NCBI RefSeq assembly: GCF_040813715.1
Contig: NZ_JBFOCH010000006.1
Reading direction: 5' to 3' (one strand)
From: Mesorhizobium_K marinum
GTDB taxonomy: Bacteria; Pseudomonadota; Alphaproteobacteria; Rhizobiales; Rhizobiaceae
DNA: 64,000 bases
Both the position numbers and the translations under genes were made by a program. The notes under the pieces were generated by a model, which was not told where the DNA came from, did not search any database, and saw nothing but the letters and a program-made list of their open reading frames with translations. Position 1 is the stretch's first letter. Each line of letters begins with the position of its first letter. Positions 26,118 through 34,444 of the stretch are shown in pieces.

Positions 26118-27104
26118 GGTCTTTCGACGGCGACGGTCGACCGCGCATTGAACAACCGGCCGGGCATCAGCGCCGCCAACCGCCAGCGCGTGATGGAAGC
26201 GGCGCAGCGCCTGGGCTACCTGCCGACCGCCGGCGCCGTTCCCCTGCCCTCCCGCCCGGCCGCGCTAGAGTTCTTCCTGCCGATCCGGCAGAACGTCTTC
26301 ATGGGGGAACTGGCGGACCACATCAGGGCCTATGCCAGCCACATGCCGCTGGTGGCCTCGTGCCGCATCCACGACCTCGACGACATCTCGCCGGCGTCGC
26401 TGCAGACGGCCGTTGACGATCTCGGCCTTCAGACCAAGGGCGTCGGCGTCATCGCCGTCGATCACCCGCGCACGCGCGGCGTCATGCAGCGCATGGCCGA
26501 TGCCGGCATCAGGCTCATCACCATCGCCTCCGACGTCCCGGCGGCGCCGCGCTCGGCCTATGTCGGCCTCGACAACCGCGCCGCGGGGCGCACCGCCGCG
26601 CTGCTGATGGGACGGCTGCTGCGCGGGCTGTCCGGCAGCATCGCGATCGTCACCGGCTCGCGATCCTATCGCGGCCACGAAGAGCGCGAGATGGGCTTCC
26701 GCGCCGTCCTCGGCGAGGACTTTCCAGAGCTCGCGGTCACGACATCGGTGGATATCAACGAGGACGGCGAAGCGAGCTATGCGGAGACCCAGATGCTGCT
26801 GCGCGAACAGCCGGGCCTGCTAGGCATATACTGTGTCGGCGCAGGTCGTTTCGGCGTTGCACGCGCGCTCAAGGAGCGAACGGCCGCGCCCAAGCCCGTC
26901 TTCATCTGCCACGACCTGACGCCGCTGACGCGCGGCTACCTCGTCGACGATCTCGCCGACGTCGTGATCGACCAGAACGCGCGCCTGACCGCGGAACAGT
27001 CGGTCATACAGTTGCTCGGCTCGATCGCGTCGTCCGAGCCGGTGATCCCGAACCGCTACATCGAACCCAGGCTGATCTTCAGGGAGAACATACCGGCGCA
27101 GTAG
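26082..27104 (+). CDS. LacI-family transcriptional regulator
   Basis: The 340-aa protein begins with a LacI helix-turn-helix (VTVAAIAQSCGLSTATVDRALNNRPGISAANRQRVMEAAQRLGY). It continues with a periplasmic-binding-like effector domain (GVGVIAVDHPRTRGVMQRMADAGI, AYVGLDNRAAGRTAALLMGRLL, IYCVGAGRFGVARALKE). AGGGAAA precedes the ATG. Unlike most relatives the recognition helix reads TATVDRAL (Asp in place of Ser/Arg), which is typical of rhizobial regulators near cyclitol and sugar genes. Its divergent position points to control of the MocDE-PanB-Gfo/Idh operon and itself. Confidence 0.93.
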   Translation: MKVTVAAIAQSCGLSTATVDRALNNRPGISAANRQRVMEAAQRLGYLPTAGAVPLPSRPAALEFFLPIRQNVFMGELADHIRAYASHMPLVASCRIHDLDDISPASLQTAVDDLGLQTKGVGVIAVDHPRTRGVMQRMADAGIRLITIASDVPAAPRSAYVGLDNRAAGRTAALLMGRLLRGLSGSIAIVTGSRSYRGHEEREMGFRAVLGEDFPELAVTTSVDINEDGEASYAETQMLLREQPGLLGIYCVGAGRFGVARALKERTAAPKPVFICHDLTPLTRGYLVDDLADVVIDQNARLTAEQSVIQLLGSIASSEPVIPNRYIEPRLIFRENIPAQ

Positions 27105-27222
27105 CGCACGCCAGCACGTTTCGACCGCAACCGGGCAAGCGCACGGACTGTTATTCCTCGTTAAGGCCGCGCATATTTGCCATATCTCCGCCGGACGGCG
27201 CGACAGTGTCTTGGAGCCGAGC

Positions 27223-28641
27223 ATGAGCGAGACGAAAACCCAAAGCGCGATGACGCGGCTGCAGCCGCCCTATGCATCGGTCCTCGACCTGATCGGCCAG
27301 ACGCCGATCGTCGAACTGACGCGGTTCGACACCGGTCCGTGCCGGCTGTTCATCAAGCTGGAGAGCCAGAACCCTGGCGGATCGATCAAGGATCGCATCG
27401 CCCTGTCGATGATCGCCGCAGCCGAGAAGGACGGCCGGCTGAAGAAGGGCGGCACGATCGTCGAGGCGACCGCCGGAAACACCGGGCTGGGCCTCGCGCA
27501 GGTCGGCATACCCAAGGGATACCGCATCGTCCTCGTCGTTCCCGACAAGATGTCGCGCGAGAAGGTCCAGCACCTGCGCGCGCTCGGCGCCGACGTCAGG
27601 CTGACGCGCTCCGACGTCGGCAAGGGCCACCCGGAATACTACCAGGACATGGCCGAGCGCATCGCCGCGGAAACGCCGGGGGCGTTCTATGTCAACCAGT
27701 TCGCCAATCCCGCGAATCCGAAGGCCCATGAGGAGACGACCGGCCCCGAGATCTGGGAGCAGCTTGGCGGCGACGTCGACGCCGTGGTGGTCGGCGTCGG
27801 CTCCGGCGGCACGCTGACCGGGCTCGGCCGCTTCTTCGCGAGGCACTCGCCGAAAACCGAAATGGTGCTCGCCGACCCGATCGGCTCCGTCCTCGCGCCG
27901 CTCATCAAGACCGGCGAGATGATCGAGGCCGGGAGTTGGACGGTCGAGGGCATCGGCGAGGACTTCGTGCCGCCTAATGCCGACCTGTCCTTCGTCAAGA
28001 AGGCCTATGCGATCCCCGACCGGCTGAGCATGGCGACCGCGCGCGAGCTGCTTTCGAAGGAAGGCATCCTCGCAGGTTCGTCGTCGGGAACGCTGCTGGC
28101 GGCCGCGCTGAAATACTGCCGCGAGCAGAAGACGCCGAAGCGCGTCATCACCTTCGTCTGCGATTCCGGCAACAAGTATCTCTCCAAGGTGTTCGACGAC
28201 TACTGGCTGGCCGAGCAGGGCCTGTCGGAACGCGTGCAGCACGGCGACCTCCGCGACCTTGTGGCCCGATCGCACCGCGAGGGCGGCACCATCACGGTCG
28301 GTCCCGGCGACACGCTGATCAACGCCTATGGGCGCATGCGCCGCGCCGACGTCTCGCAGCTTCCAGTCATCGAGGACGGCAGGCTCATCGGCATCGTCGA
28401 CGAAAGCGACATCCTCTCGCGCGTCGAGGGTTCCTATGACGGACGCTGGGAGCGCTTCAACGCGCCGGTAAAGACCGCGATGACGGCCGACCTCCACACG
28501 CTGCAGGCAGACCAGACGCTCGACGCGCTGCTGCCGGTGTTCGACCGCAACGAGGTTGCCATCGTCTACGACGGCGACGAGTTCTTCGGCCTCATCACCC
28601 GCATCGACCTGATCAACCACCTGAGGCGATCCAAGACATGA
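27223..28641 (+). CDS. cbs: Cystathionine beta-synthase
   Basis: The 472-aa cytosolic enzyme joins homocysteine and serine to cystathionine, the first step of reverse transsulfuration. Residues about 20-330 are the PLP fold II domain with the lysine motif NPGGSIKDR, EATAGNTGLGLAQ for substrate and the phosphate loop GSGGTLTG. Two CBS regulatory domains form the C-terminus (about 345-400 and 415-470). No heme-binding N-terminus is present, as in other bacterial enzymes. ATG at 27223 with GGAG seven bases before is preferred over the TTG at 27211. Its last codons overlap the next gene (ATGA). Confidence 0.93.
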   Translation: MSETKTQSAMTRLQPPYASVLDLIGQTPIVELTRFDTGPCRLFIKLESQNPGGSIKDRIALSMIAAAEKDGRLKKGGTIVEATAGNTGLGLAQVGIPKGYRIVLVVPDKMSREKVQHLRALGADVRLTRSDVGKGHPEYYQDMAERIAAETPGAFYVNQFANPANPKAHEETTGPEIWEQLGGDVDAVVVGVGSGGTLTGLGRFFARHSPKTEMVLADPIGSVLAPLIKTGEMIEAGSWTVEGIGEDFVPPNADLSFVKKAYAIPDRLSMATARELLSKEGILAGSSSGTLLAAALKYCREQKTPKRVITFVCDSGNKYLSKVFDDYWLAEQGLSERVQHGDLRDLVARSHREGGTITVGPGDTLINAYGRMRRADVSQLPVIEDGRLIGIVDESDILSRVEGSYDGRWERFNAPVKTAMTADLHTLQADQTLDALLPVFDRNEVAIVYDGDEFFGLITRIDLINHLRRSKT

Positions 28642-29807
28642 CCGCAACCGGCAAGAACCGCCTGGCCTTCGCCACGCGCACCATCCATGGCGGCCAGAGC
28701 CACGACCCGACGACCGGCGCGGTGATGGTGCCGATCTACGCGACCTCGACCTATGGCCAGCAGAGCCCAGGCGTGCACAAGGGTTTTGAGTACGCCCGCA
28801 GCCAGAACCCGACGCGCTTCGCCTTCGAGCGCGCCGTGGCCGACCTGGAAAGCGGGGCCGCGGCCTTCGCCTTCGGCTCGGGGCTCGCGGCGATCGCCAA
28901 CGTCCTCGAACTCCTGGACGCCGGCTCGCATGTGGTGGCGACCGACGACATCTACGGCGGCAGCTACCGGCTGATGGCCCGCGTGAGGCAGCGAAGCGCC
29001 GGCCTCAAGGTCAGCCTCGCGGACTTCACCGACCTCGCCGCCATCGAGGCCGCGATCACGCCCGAGACGCGCATGCTGTGGATCGAGACGCCGACCAATC
29101 CGCTGCTGAAGATTGTCGACCTCGAAGCCGTCGTCGCCCTCGCCAGGCGCAAGGGCGTGCTGACTGTCGCCGACAACACTTTCTGCAGCCCCTACCTGCA
29201 GCGGCCGCTGGAACTCGGCATCGACATCGTGGTGCACTCCACGACGAAGTACCTCAACGGCCATTCCGACATGGTGGGCGGCGTCGCAGTGGTGCGCCAG
29301 GACGGCGAAATCCTCGACCAGCTGAAATTCCTGCAGAACGCGGTCGGCGCCATATCCGGCCCGTTCGACAGCTTCCTCGCGCTGCGCGGCCTGAAGACGC
29401 TGGCGCTGAGGATGCAGCGGCACTCGGAAAACGGGCTGAAGATCGCGCGCTGGCTGGAGGGCCGCGGGGATGTCAGGCGCGTCATCTATCCGGGCCTCGA
29501 AAGCCATCCCCAGCACGACATCGCAAGACGGCAGATGTCTGCCTTCGGCGGCATGATCTCCGTGGAACTCGACCGGGACCTTGCCGGGACCAAGCGTTTC
29601 CTGGAGCGCACCCAGCTCTTCACGCTCGCCGAAAGCCTCGGCGGCGTCGAGAGCCTGATCGAGCATCCGGCGCTGATGACGCACGGCTCGATCCCCGCCG
29701 AGCAGCGCGCCGCGATCGGCATTTCGGATGCGCTGGTCCGGCTGTCATGCGGCATCGAGGACGCCGACGACCTGATCGCCGATCTCGACCAGGCGCTGGC
29801 GGCCTAG
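28638..29807 (+). CDS. Cystathionine gamma-lyase (Cys/Met metabolism PLP enzyme)
   Basis: The 389-aa fold I PLP enzyme has the family markers YARSQNPTR, GSGLAAIANVLELL, the internal aldimine lysine in HSTTKYLNGHSD and SLGGVESLIEHPALMTHGSIP near the end. Coupling to cystathionine beta-synthase makes gamma-lyase (cystathionine to cysteine, oxobutyrate and ammonia) more likely than gamma-synthase; the sequence alone does not fully separate them. The next gene begins with the base after its stop. Confidence 0.92.
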   Translation: MTATGKNRLAFATRTIHGGQSHDPTTGAVMVPIYATSTYGQQSPGVHKGFEYARSQNPTRFAFERAVADLESGAAAFAFGSGLAAIANVLELLDAGSHVVATDDIYGGSYRLMARVRQRSAGLKVSLADFTDLAAIEAAITPETRMLWIETPTNPLLKIVDLEAVVALARRKGVLTVADNTFCSPYLQRPLELGIDIVVHSTTKYLNGHSDMVGGVAVVRQDGEILDQLKFLQNAVGAISGPFDSFLALRGLKTLALRMQRHSENGLKIARWLEGRGDVRRVIYPGLESHPQHDIARRQMSAFGGMISVELDRDLAGTKRFLERTQLFTLAESLGGVESLIEHPALMTHGSIPAEQRAAIGISDALVRLSCGIEDADDLIADLDQALAA

Positions 29808-30287
29808 ATGTCGAGGTCCACACGCGCCACGAAGGCGCTGGAGGCGGCGGGCGTCGCGTTCGACGTCCGCGTCTACGACTACGACCCGAACGCCGACAGC
29901 ATCGGTCTGCAGGCCGCCGCCGCCCTCGGCGAGCCGCCGGACCGCGTCCTGAAGACTTTGATGACCAAGGTCGACGGCAAGCCGGTCTGCGTGATCGCGC
30001 CGTCCGACCGCGAAGTGTCGCTAAAGAAGCTGGCGGCGGCCGTCTCCGGCAAGTCGGCCGAGATGATGAAGCCGGCGGACGCCGAGCGCCTGACCGGCTA
30101 CAAGGTCGGCGGCATCAGCCCGTTCGGGCAGATGCGCGCGGTGACGACCGTGGTCGAGGCGGGCGCGCTGGCGCACGACCGCGTCTACGTCAACGGCGGC
30201 CAGCGCGGGCTGCAGATCCGCCTCAGCCCGCAAGACCTGCAGGCGGCGGCAAAGGCCACAGCCGCATCGATCGTAGCCCAGGACTGA
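29808..30287 (+). CDS. ybaK: Cys-tRNA(Pro) deacylase YbaK family
   Basis: The 159-aa trans-editing protein hydrolyses Cys wrongly loaded on tRNA-Pro. It carries the YbaK/EbsC core, including the conserved lysine region LKTLMTKVDGKPVCVIAPSDREVSLKKLA and GYKVGGISPFGQ. It is third in a cysteine-making operon, immediately after the gamma-lyase, so cysteine production and protection against cysteine misacylation are linked. The ATG directly follows the previous stop, so translation is probably coupled. Confidence 0.92.
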   Translation: MSRSTRATKALEAAGVAFDVRVYDYDPNADSIGLQAAAALGEPPDRVLKTLMTKVDGKPVCVIAPSDREVSLKKLAAAVSGKSAEMMKPADAERLTGYKVGGISPFGQMRAVTTVVEAGALAHDRVYVNGGQRGLQIRLSPQDLQAAAKATAASIVAQD

Positions 30288-30297
30288 GGCCGCGCCC

Positions 30298-30915
30298 TCA
30301 GGCGGCGGCCTTGGTTCCGCCCAGCGTCTCGCCGTGCCTGATTTCGGTGCCGAGCACCTTCAGGCATTCGCGCATGAAGGCGGCAAGGCCGGTCCAGCCC
30401 TTGGCCGACACCATCGTGCCGTCGACATAGGCCTCGGTCGGCTTGACGTCGATATAGGTGCCGCCGGCCAGCGTCACTTCCGGCTCGCAGGCGCCGAGCG
30501 CAGCGACCTTCTTGCCGCGCACCACGCCATCCACGGCGACCAGTATCTGGACGCCGTGGCAGATCGTGAAGATCGGCTTCCTGGCGTCGTGGAAGTGCTT
30601 GACCATCGCCTGGATACGCTTGTCGGTGCGGATGTATTCCGGGCCGCGGCCGCCGGCGCAGTAGACGGCGTCGTAGTCGGCCGGATTCACCTCCGAAAAG
30701 GTCTTGTTGATGTCGGCGAGGTGCCCGAAGCGCTCGATATAGGTCTGGTGCCCCTCGAAATCGTGCAGCGAGGTCTGGATCTTCTCGCCAGCCTTCTTGT
30801 CGGGGCAGATCACATGCACGGTATGGCCGACGGCTTCCATGCCCTGCTGGAACACGAAGATCTCGTATTCCTCGGTGAATTCGCCGGTCAGCATCAGGAT
30901 CTTCTTGCCAGTCAT
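30298..30915 (-). CDS. DJ-1/PfpI family protein
   Basis: The 205-aa flavodoxin-like protein has the family nucleophile elbow TICHGVQIL (Cys), the Glu of GEFTEEYE and the YCAGGRGPEYIR loop. Members are deglycases, chaperones or amidases. No exact activity can be read. The ATG at 30915 is preferred since GGGAGG lies 9 bases before it; an ATG at 30924 is also in frame. It converges on the ybaK operon with 10 bases between the stops and lies downstream of a GntR gene on the same strand. Confidence 0.88.
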   Translation of the reverse strand: MTGKKILMLTGEFTEEYEIFVFQQGMEAVGHTVHVICPDKKAGEKIQTSLHDFEGHQTYIERFGHLADINKTFSEVNPADYDAVYCAGGRGPEYIRTDKRIQAMVKHFHDARKPIFTICHGVQILVAVDGVVRGKKVAALGACEPEVTLAGGTYIDVKPTEAYVDGTMVSAKGWTGLAAFMRECLKVLGTEIRHGETLGGTKAAA

Positions 30916-31008
30916 GACTCCCATCCTCCCTGGTGTCTTAAAACGGGGCATGCCCCCGGGTTTAGTCTCGCGTCCTTGCTGGGCGGCGCGCCGCCTTTCT
31001 CTCAACCT

Positions 31009-31710
31009 TCATTCGAAGGCCGGCAGCAGCCGGTCCCTCGACCGTTCGATGTGGTGGCGCATCTCACGCTTCGCTGCCTTGCCGTCCCCGGCCGCAAAGG
31101 CGACGAGCAAGGCCTCGTGCTCGTCCAGCGCCTCTTCGGTGACGCGGGAATGGAACATCAGCCGGAAGATGTGGAAGTGGGTATGCTGGTGCGCCAGCGT
31201 CTGGCGCGTCAGTTCGTTGCCCGCGAATTCGAGGACCCGGTCGTGGAACAGCGCATCCTGACGCGCAAACGCCGAATAGCGCTGCCGCTCGTCGCCGCCC
31301 TGCCGTCGCGACATGACGCCGGCGACCTGCCGGAGGTCGGAAAGCCGCGTCGCGTCCATCGACCTGGCGGCGCGCGAGGCCGCCTCCGGCTCCAGCTGGA
31401 GCCGCAGATCGTAGAGGTCGTCGAAGCGGCGGCGAGAAATCTGCGGCGCGGCGCTGTAGCCGATCAGGTGCGTCTTGACGACCAGCCCCTCACCCTCAAG
31501 ACGGCCGAGCGCCTCGCGGATGGGCGTCTGCGACACGTTGAGTTCGCGCGCCAGATTGTCGACCGTGATGCGCGACCCCGGCGCGATCTTCAACGCCATC
31601 AGTTGCGCGAAAATCGCCTCGTAGGCCTCCTCGGCCAGTCCGTTGTGCCGATTGATACCGGGATGCGGCCGCGCATCGGTCGCCAGTTCGGACGCAAGAA
31701 GACTGTTCAT
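31009..31710 (-). CDS. GntR-family (FCD) transcriptional regulator
   Basis: The protein has 233 aa from the ATG at 31710, which has GAGGTG six bases upstream; 31731 is an alternative ATG adding seven residues. The winged helix is at about 25-85 (SRITVDNLARELNVSQTPIREALGRLEGEGLV). The FCD effector domain has the His-containing sites for a metal or carboxylate (DALFHDRVLEFAGN, HFHIFRLMFHSR, HEALLVAF, RHHIERSR). It is divergent to a Gfo/Idh dehydrogenase and probably controls it. Confidence 0.9.
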   Translation of the reverse strand: MNSLLASELATDARPHPGINRHNGLAEEAYEAIFAQLMALKIAPGSRITVDNLARELNVSQTPIREALGRLEGEGLVVKTHLIGYSAAPQISRRRFDDLYDLRLQLEPEAASRAARSMDATRLSDLRQVAGVMSRRQGGDERQRYSAFARQDALFHDRVLEFAGNELTRQTLAHQHTHFHIFRLMFHSRVTEEALDEHEALLVAFAAGDGKAAKREMRHHIERSRDRLLPAFE

Positions 31711-31968
31711 CACCGCACCTCGAACGTTCATGCTTATAGCGATGTCCCATGACCGTCAATTCGATATCCTATACGATTTGATCTCATATGACGGTGCGGC
31801 GTCTGCGCGTCGAACGCGCATCATGGAGCAACTCGGCCCGCGGCCTTGGCGGCATCCGGTGTTCTCGAACCGAGCGGGCCGAAATGACTGGCGGTGGCGC
31901 ACCGGATCGGCAATCATGCGCCGCCGCATGACGGCATTCAGAACAACCTTGAGCAGGCGGCGCGAACC

Positions 31969-33012
31969 ATGACGGCCAGGACCATCCGCATCGGCGTCAT
32001 CGGTTGCGGCTTCTACGCCCAGAACCATCTCAACGCCTGGCGCGACCTTGCTGCCGACGGTGCCGTGCTGGCTGCCGTGTGCGACCTCGACCCGGCCAAG
32101 GCAAGGTCGGCGGGCGAGATGTTCGGCGTGTCCTGGCACACCGACGTCCAGGCGATGCTGGACGCCGGGCCGCTCGACGCGGTCGACATCGTCACCCGGC
32201 AGGATACGCATCGCGCTATCGCGGAGGCGGCCATCGCGCGCGGCGTCTCGACAATCGTGCAGAAACCCTTCGCCCCGACCTGGGAGGACGCCACAGCGAT
32301 CGTCGAGGCCGCCGACAAGGCCGGCGTCTGGCTCGCCGTGCACGAGAACTTCCGCTACCAGGCGCCGCTGCGCGCCGTCCGCAAGGCAATAGACAGCGGC
32401 GCGATCGGCGAGCCGAACTGGGCGCGGATCGCCTTCCGCACCGGCTTCGACGTCTACAGGACGCAGCCCTATTTCTACGATGAAGAGCGGTTCGTGATCG
32501 CCGATGTCGGCGTTCATGTTCTGGACGTCGCCCGCTTCCTGCTCGGCGACGTCGCACGCATCTCCTGCGAGACGCAGCGCCGCAATCCGCGGGTCAAGGG
32601 CGAGGACACCGCCACCATGATGCTGCGGCATGAAAGCGGCGCGGTCAGCCTTGTCGAGTGCACCTACGAATCGCGCCGCGCCGACGACCCCTTCCCCGAG
32701 ACGATGCTCGAGATCGAGGGGGACCGCGGGTCGATCGTCGTCTCGCGGGGATGCCGCATGAAGCTGACGAGCGACGGCGAGGCGAGCGAGACCGACATCG
32801 GCACCCCGCTGCTGCCATGGACCTCGCATCCCTGGCATGTCAGCCAGGAGGGAGCGCTCGGCGCCTGCCGCCATTTCCTCGACTGCCTGCAGCGCGGCGT
32901 GCCTGCCGAGACGCGGGGAGCGGACAACCTGAAGACCTATGCACTGGTGGATGCCGCCTACCGCGCAGCAGCGGAACATCGCTCGGTCGCGCCAGAGAGT
33001 TGGCGCGCCTAG
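31969..33012 (+). CDS. Gfo/Idh/MocA-family oxidoreductase
   Basis: The 347-aa dehydrogenase begins IRIGVIGCGFYAQNHLNAW (Rossmann GxGxxA), has DIVTRQDTHRAIAEAAI, VQKPFAPTWEDA (the EKP motif with Gln), HENFRYQAPLRAVRKAI and VIADVGVHVLDVARFLLG with the presumed catalytic His. ATG at 31969 is chosen over upstream in-frame starts that would precede the Rossmann fold by 25 unrelated residues. It diverges from the FCD GntR gene and its stop overlaps that of the M24-like gene on the other strand. Confidence 0.9.
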   Translation: MTARTIRIGVIGCGFYAQNHLNAWRDLAADGAVLAAVCDLDPAKARSAGEMFGVSWHTDVQAMLDAGPLDAVDIVTRQDTHRAIAEAAIARGVSTIVQKPFAPTWEDATAIVEAADKAGVWLAVHENFRYQAPLRAVRKAIDSGAIGEPNWARIAFRTGFDVYRTQPYFYDEERFVIADVGVHVLDVARFLLGDVARISCETQRRNPRVKGEDTATMMLRHESGAVSLVECTYESRRADDPFPETMLEIEGDRGSIVVSRGCRMKLTSDGEASETDIGTPLLPWTSHPWHVSQEGALGACRHFLDCLQRGVPAETRGADNLKTYALVDAAYRAAAEHRSVAPESWRA

Positions 33013-34370
33013 GCCCGGCTGAGAAGCCGGCCGCTTGCCAGCCAGAAGGGCGCCAGGCAGAGCGGAATCGCCGAGAGCAGCAGGATGTCGTCGCGAACCG
33101 CGATGCCGATCCGATCCTCGACGAAGCGCCGGCGCACCTCGCAGCGGCTGGCCAGCGCCGGATGCCGCTCGGCGAGCGTCGCCCGCAGACCTGCGTCGGC
33201 AAAGGTGACGGGATCTTCGCAGTTCAGCGTCCAGCCGTCAGGCATCGGCACCGGAATGATGTCGACCTGGAACGGCATGCCGGACACGATTCGCTCCATG
33301 GAACCCGGGCGGATCGGCGAATTCACCCACTCGTCGAGACCGACGAGGTGCCCCGGGTTAAGGGCCGGGCGCAGGCCGCCGCGCGCCAGCGTCGAGATGA
33401 CCGCTTCATGGACCGCGCCGCCTTCGACGCCCAGAGCCGCCGTTTCGTACCACGCGGCGAGCCCGAGGAAATAGGCGCTGGCGACCGCCAGGAAGGCGTC
33501 GTCATGCTCGGCCAGAAGCCCGCCGCGCGCGGTCAGGCCGCCCCAGTAGCCGACGGCCGTGGTCACGCCGTCGCCGCGCCCCGGCACGCGTGCGGTGGCA
33601 CTGCGCAAGCCGATCACCGGCCCCGAACGATCGCTGGACGCCAGCATCGGATGGCAGCTCATCGGCTCACCGGCATAGCCCATGCGCGAAGCCGCCTGCA
33701 GTTCGCTGTCGCCGAGCCTGAAGCCGCTGACGATGCGCCAGACCGCCGCCGCGGAGCGCGCCGCGCCCCATTCCGCCTCCGCGATCTGGTCGGCGTCCAC
33801 CACCGCGCGCAGCCCGTCAGCCGGATGCATCAGCACGGCCGTCGCGTCGGACAGGACTTCCCGCCCGACGACGGCTGAGATTGCATCGACGATGAAGGCC
33901 GGCACGAAAAAGGTGGCGCGCGGCCCGGCCCATTCCCCGGCCTCGAGATATTTCCAGCCGACCAGGCCGACGCTGTCGCCAGCGCGCAGGCCAGCCTCAC
34001 GCAGGACCCCGACAAGGTCCGGTTTCAGCGTGCGGTCCTGCGCCATGAGGCTGAGCGACTGGGCCAGCACCGTTTCAAGGCCGGGCAGACCGGCGACCGG
34101 GGTGTAGCCGAGATTTTCGTTGCCCGTGATGACGATTCGCCGGCCGCCACTGCCGAGCAGCAGGATGGCCTCCTCGAAACGCGGATCGAAGCCGGTCAGG
34201 AAGGCGACGTTGGCGGCATGCTCGCGGTCGGCATAGACGGCGAGCCAGTCCACGCCGACGCGCCGGAAAGCCTCGGCGCAACGCGCCTCGTAGGTTTCTG
34301 CCGGGATGGCCGGCCGCTCGACCGGCAGGCCGAAATCCGGAATCTCGATGTCACGCAGCCCGATGGTCAT
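33009..34370 (-). CDS. M24-fold (Xaa-Pro aminopeptidase/creatinase-like) protein with degenerate metal site
   Basis: The 453-aa protein has a creatinase-like N-terminal domain (WLAVYADREHAANVAFLTGFDPRFEEAILLL) and a pita-bread-like C-terminal half (GDGVTTAVGYWGGLTARGG, NPGHLVGLDEW, GMPFQVDIIPVP, LNCEDPVTFAD). In active M24 peptidases five ligands (Asp, Asp, His, Glu, Glu) bind two metals. Here the two Asp strands read VTTAVGYW and TARGG, and the first Glu is Asp. The protein is therefore probably not a normal metallopeptidase. Convergent with the Gfo/Idh gene and overlapping it by four bases. Function not known. Confidence 0.7.
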   Translation of the reverse strand: MTIGLRDIEIPDFGLPVERPAIPAETYEARCAEAFRRVGVDWLAVYADREHAANVAFLTGFDPRFEEAILLLGSGGRRIVITGNENLGYTPVAGLPGLETVLAQSLSLMAQDRTLKPDLVGVLREAGLRAGDSVGLVGWKYLEAGEWAGPRATFFVPAFIVDAISAVVGREVLSDATAVLMHPADGLRAVVDADQIAEAEWGAARSAAAVWRIVSGFRLGDSELQAASRMGYAGEPMSCHPMLASSDRSGPVIGLRSATARVPGRGDGVTTAVGYWGGLTARGGLLAEHDDAFLAVASAYFLGLAAWYETAALGVEGGAVHEAVISTLARGGLRPALNPGHLVGLDEWVNSPIRPGSMERIVSGMPFQVDIIPVPMPDGWTLNCEDPVTFADAGLRATLAERHPALASRCEVRRRFVEDRIGIAVRDDILLLSAIPLCLAPFWLASGRLLSRA

Positions 34371-34444
34371 AAACAGCCTCGATCGCCTGAAAGAGGCCGC
34401 ATGGTATCCGCATGCGCCGCGGGGAAGCTAGGACCGCGCCGGGT

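Noticed and set aside
30288..30310. Terminator between ybaK and the DJ-1 gene
   Set aside because: Only a 6-bp GC stem with a long loop and no T-tract; not enough to list as a feature.
33009..34370. Assignment as an active Xaa-Pro aminopeptidase
   Set aside because: Most metal ligands of the M24 family are absent.
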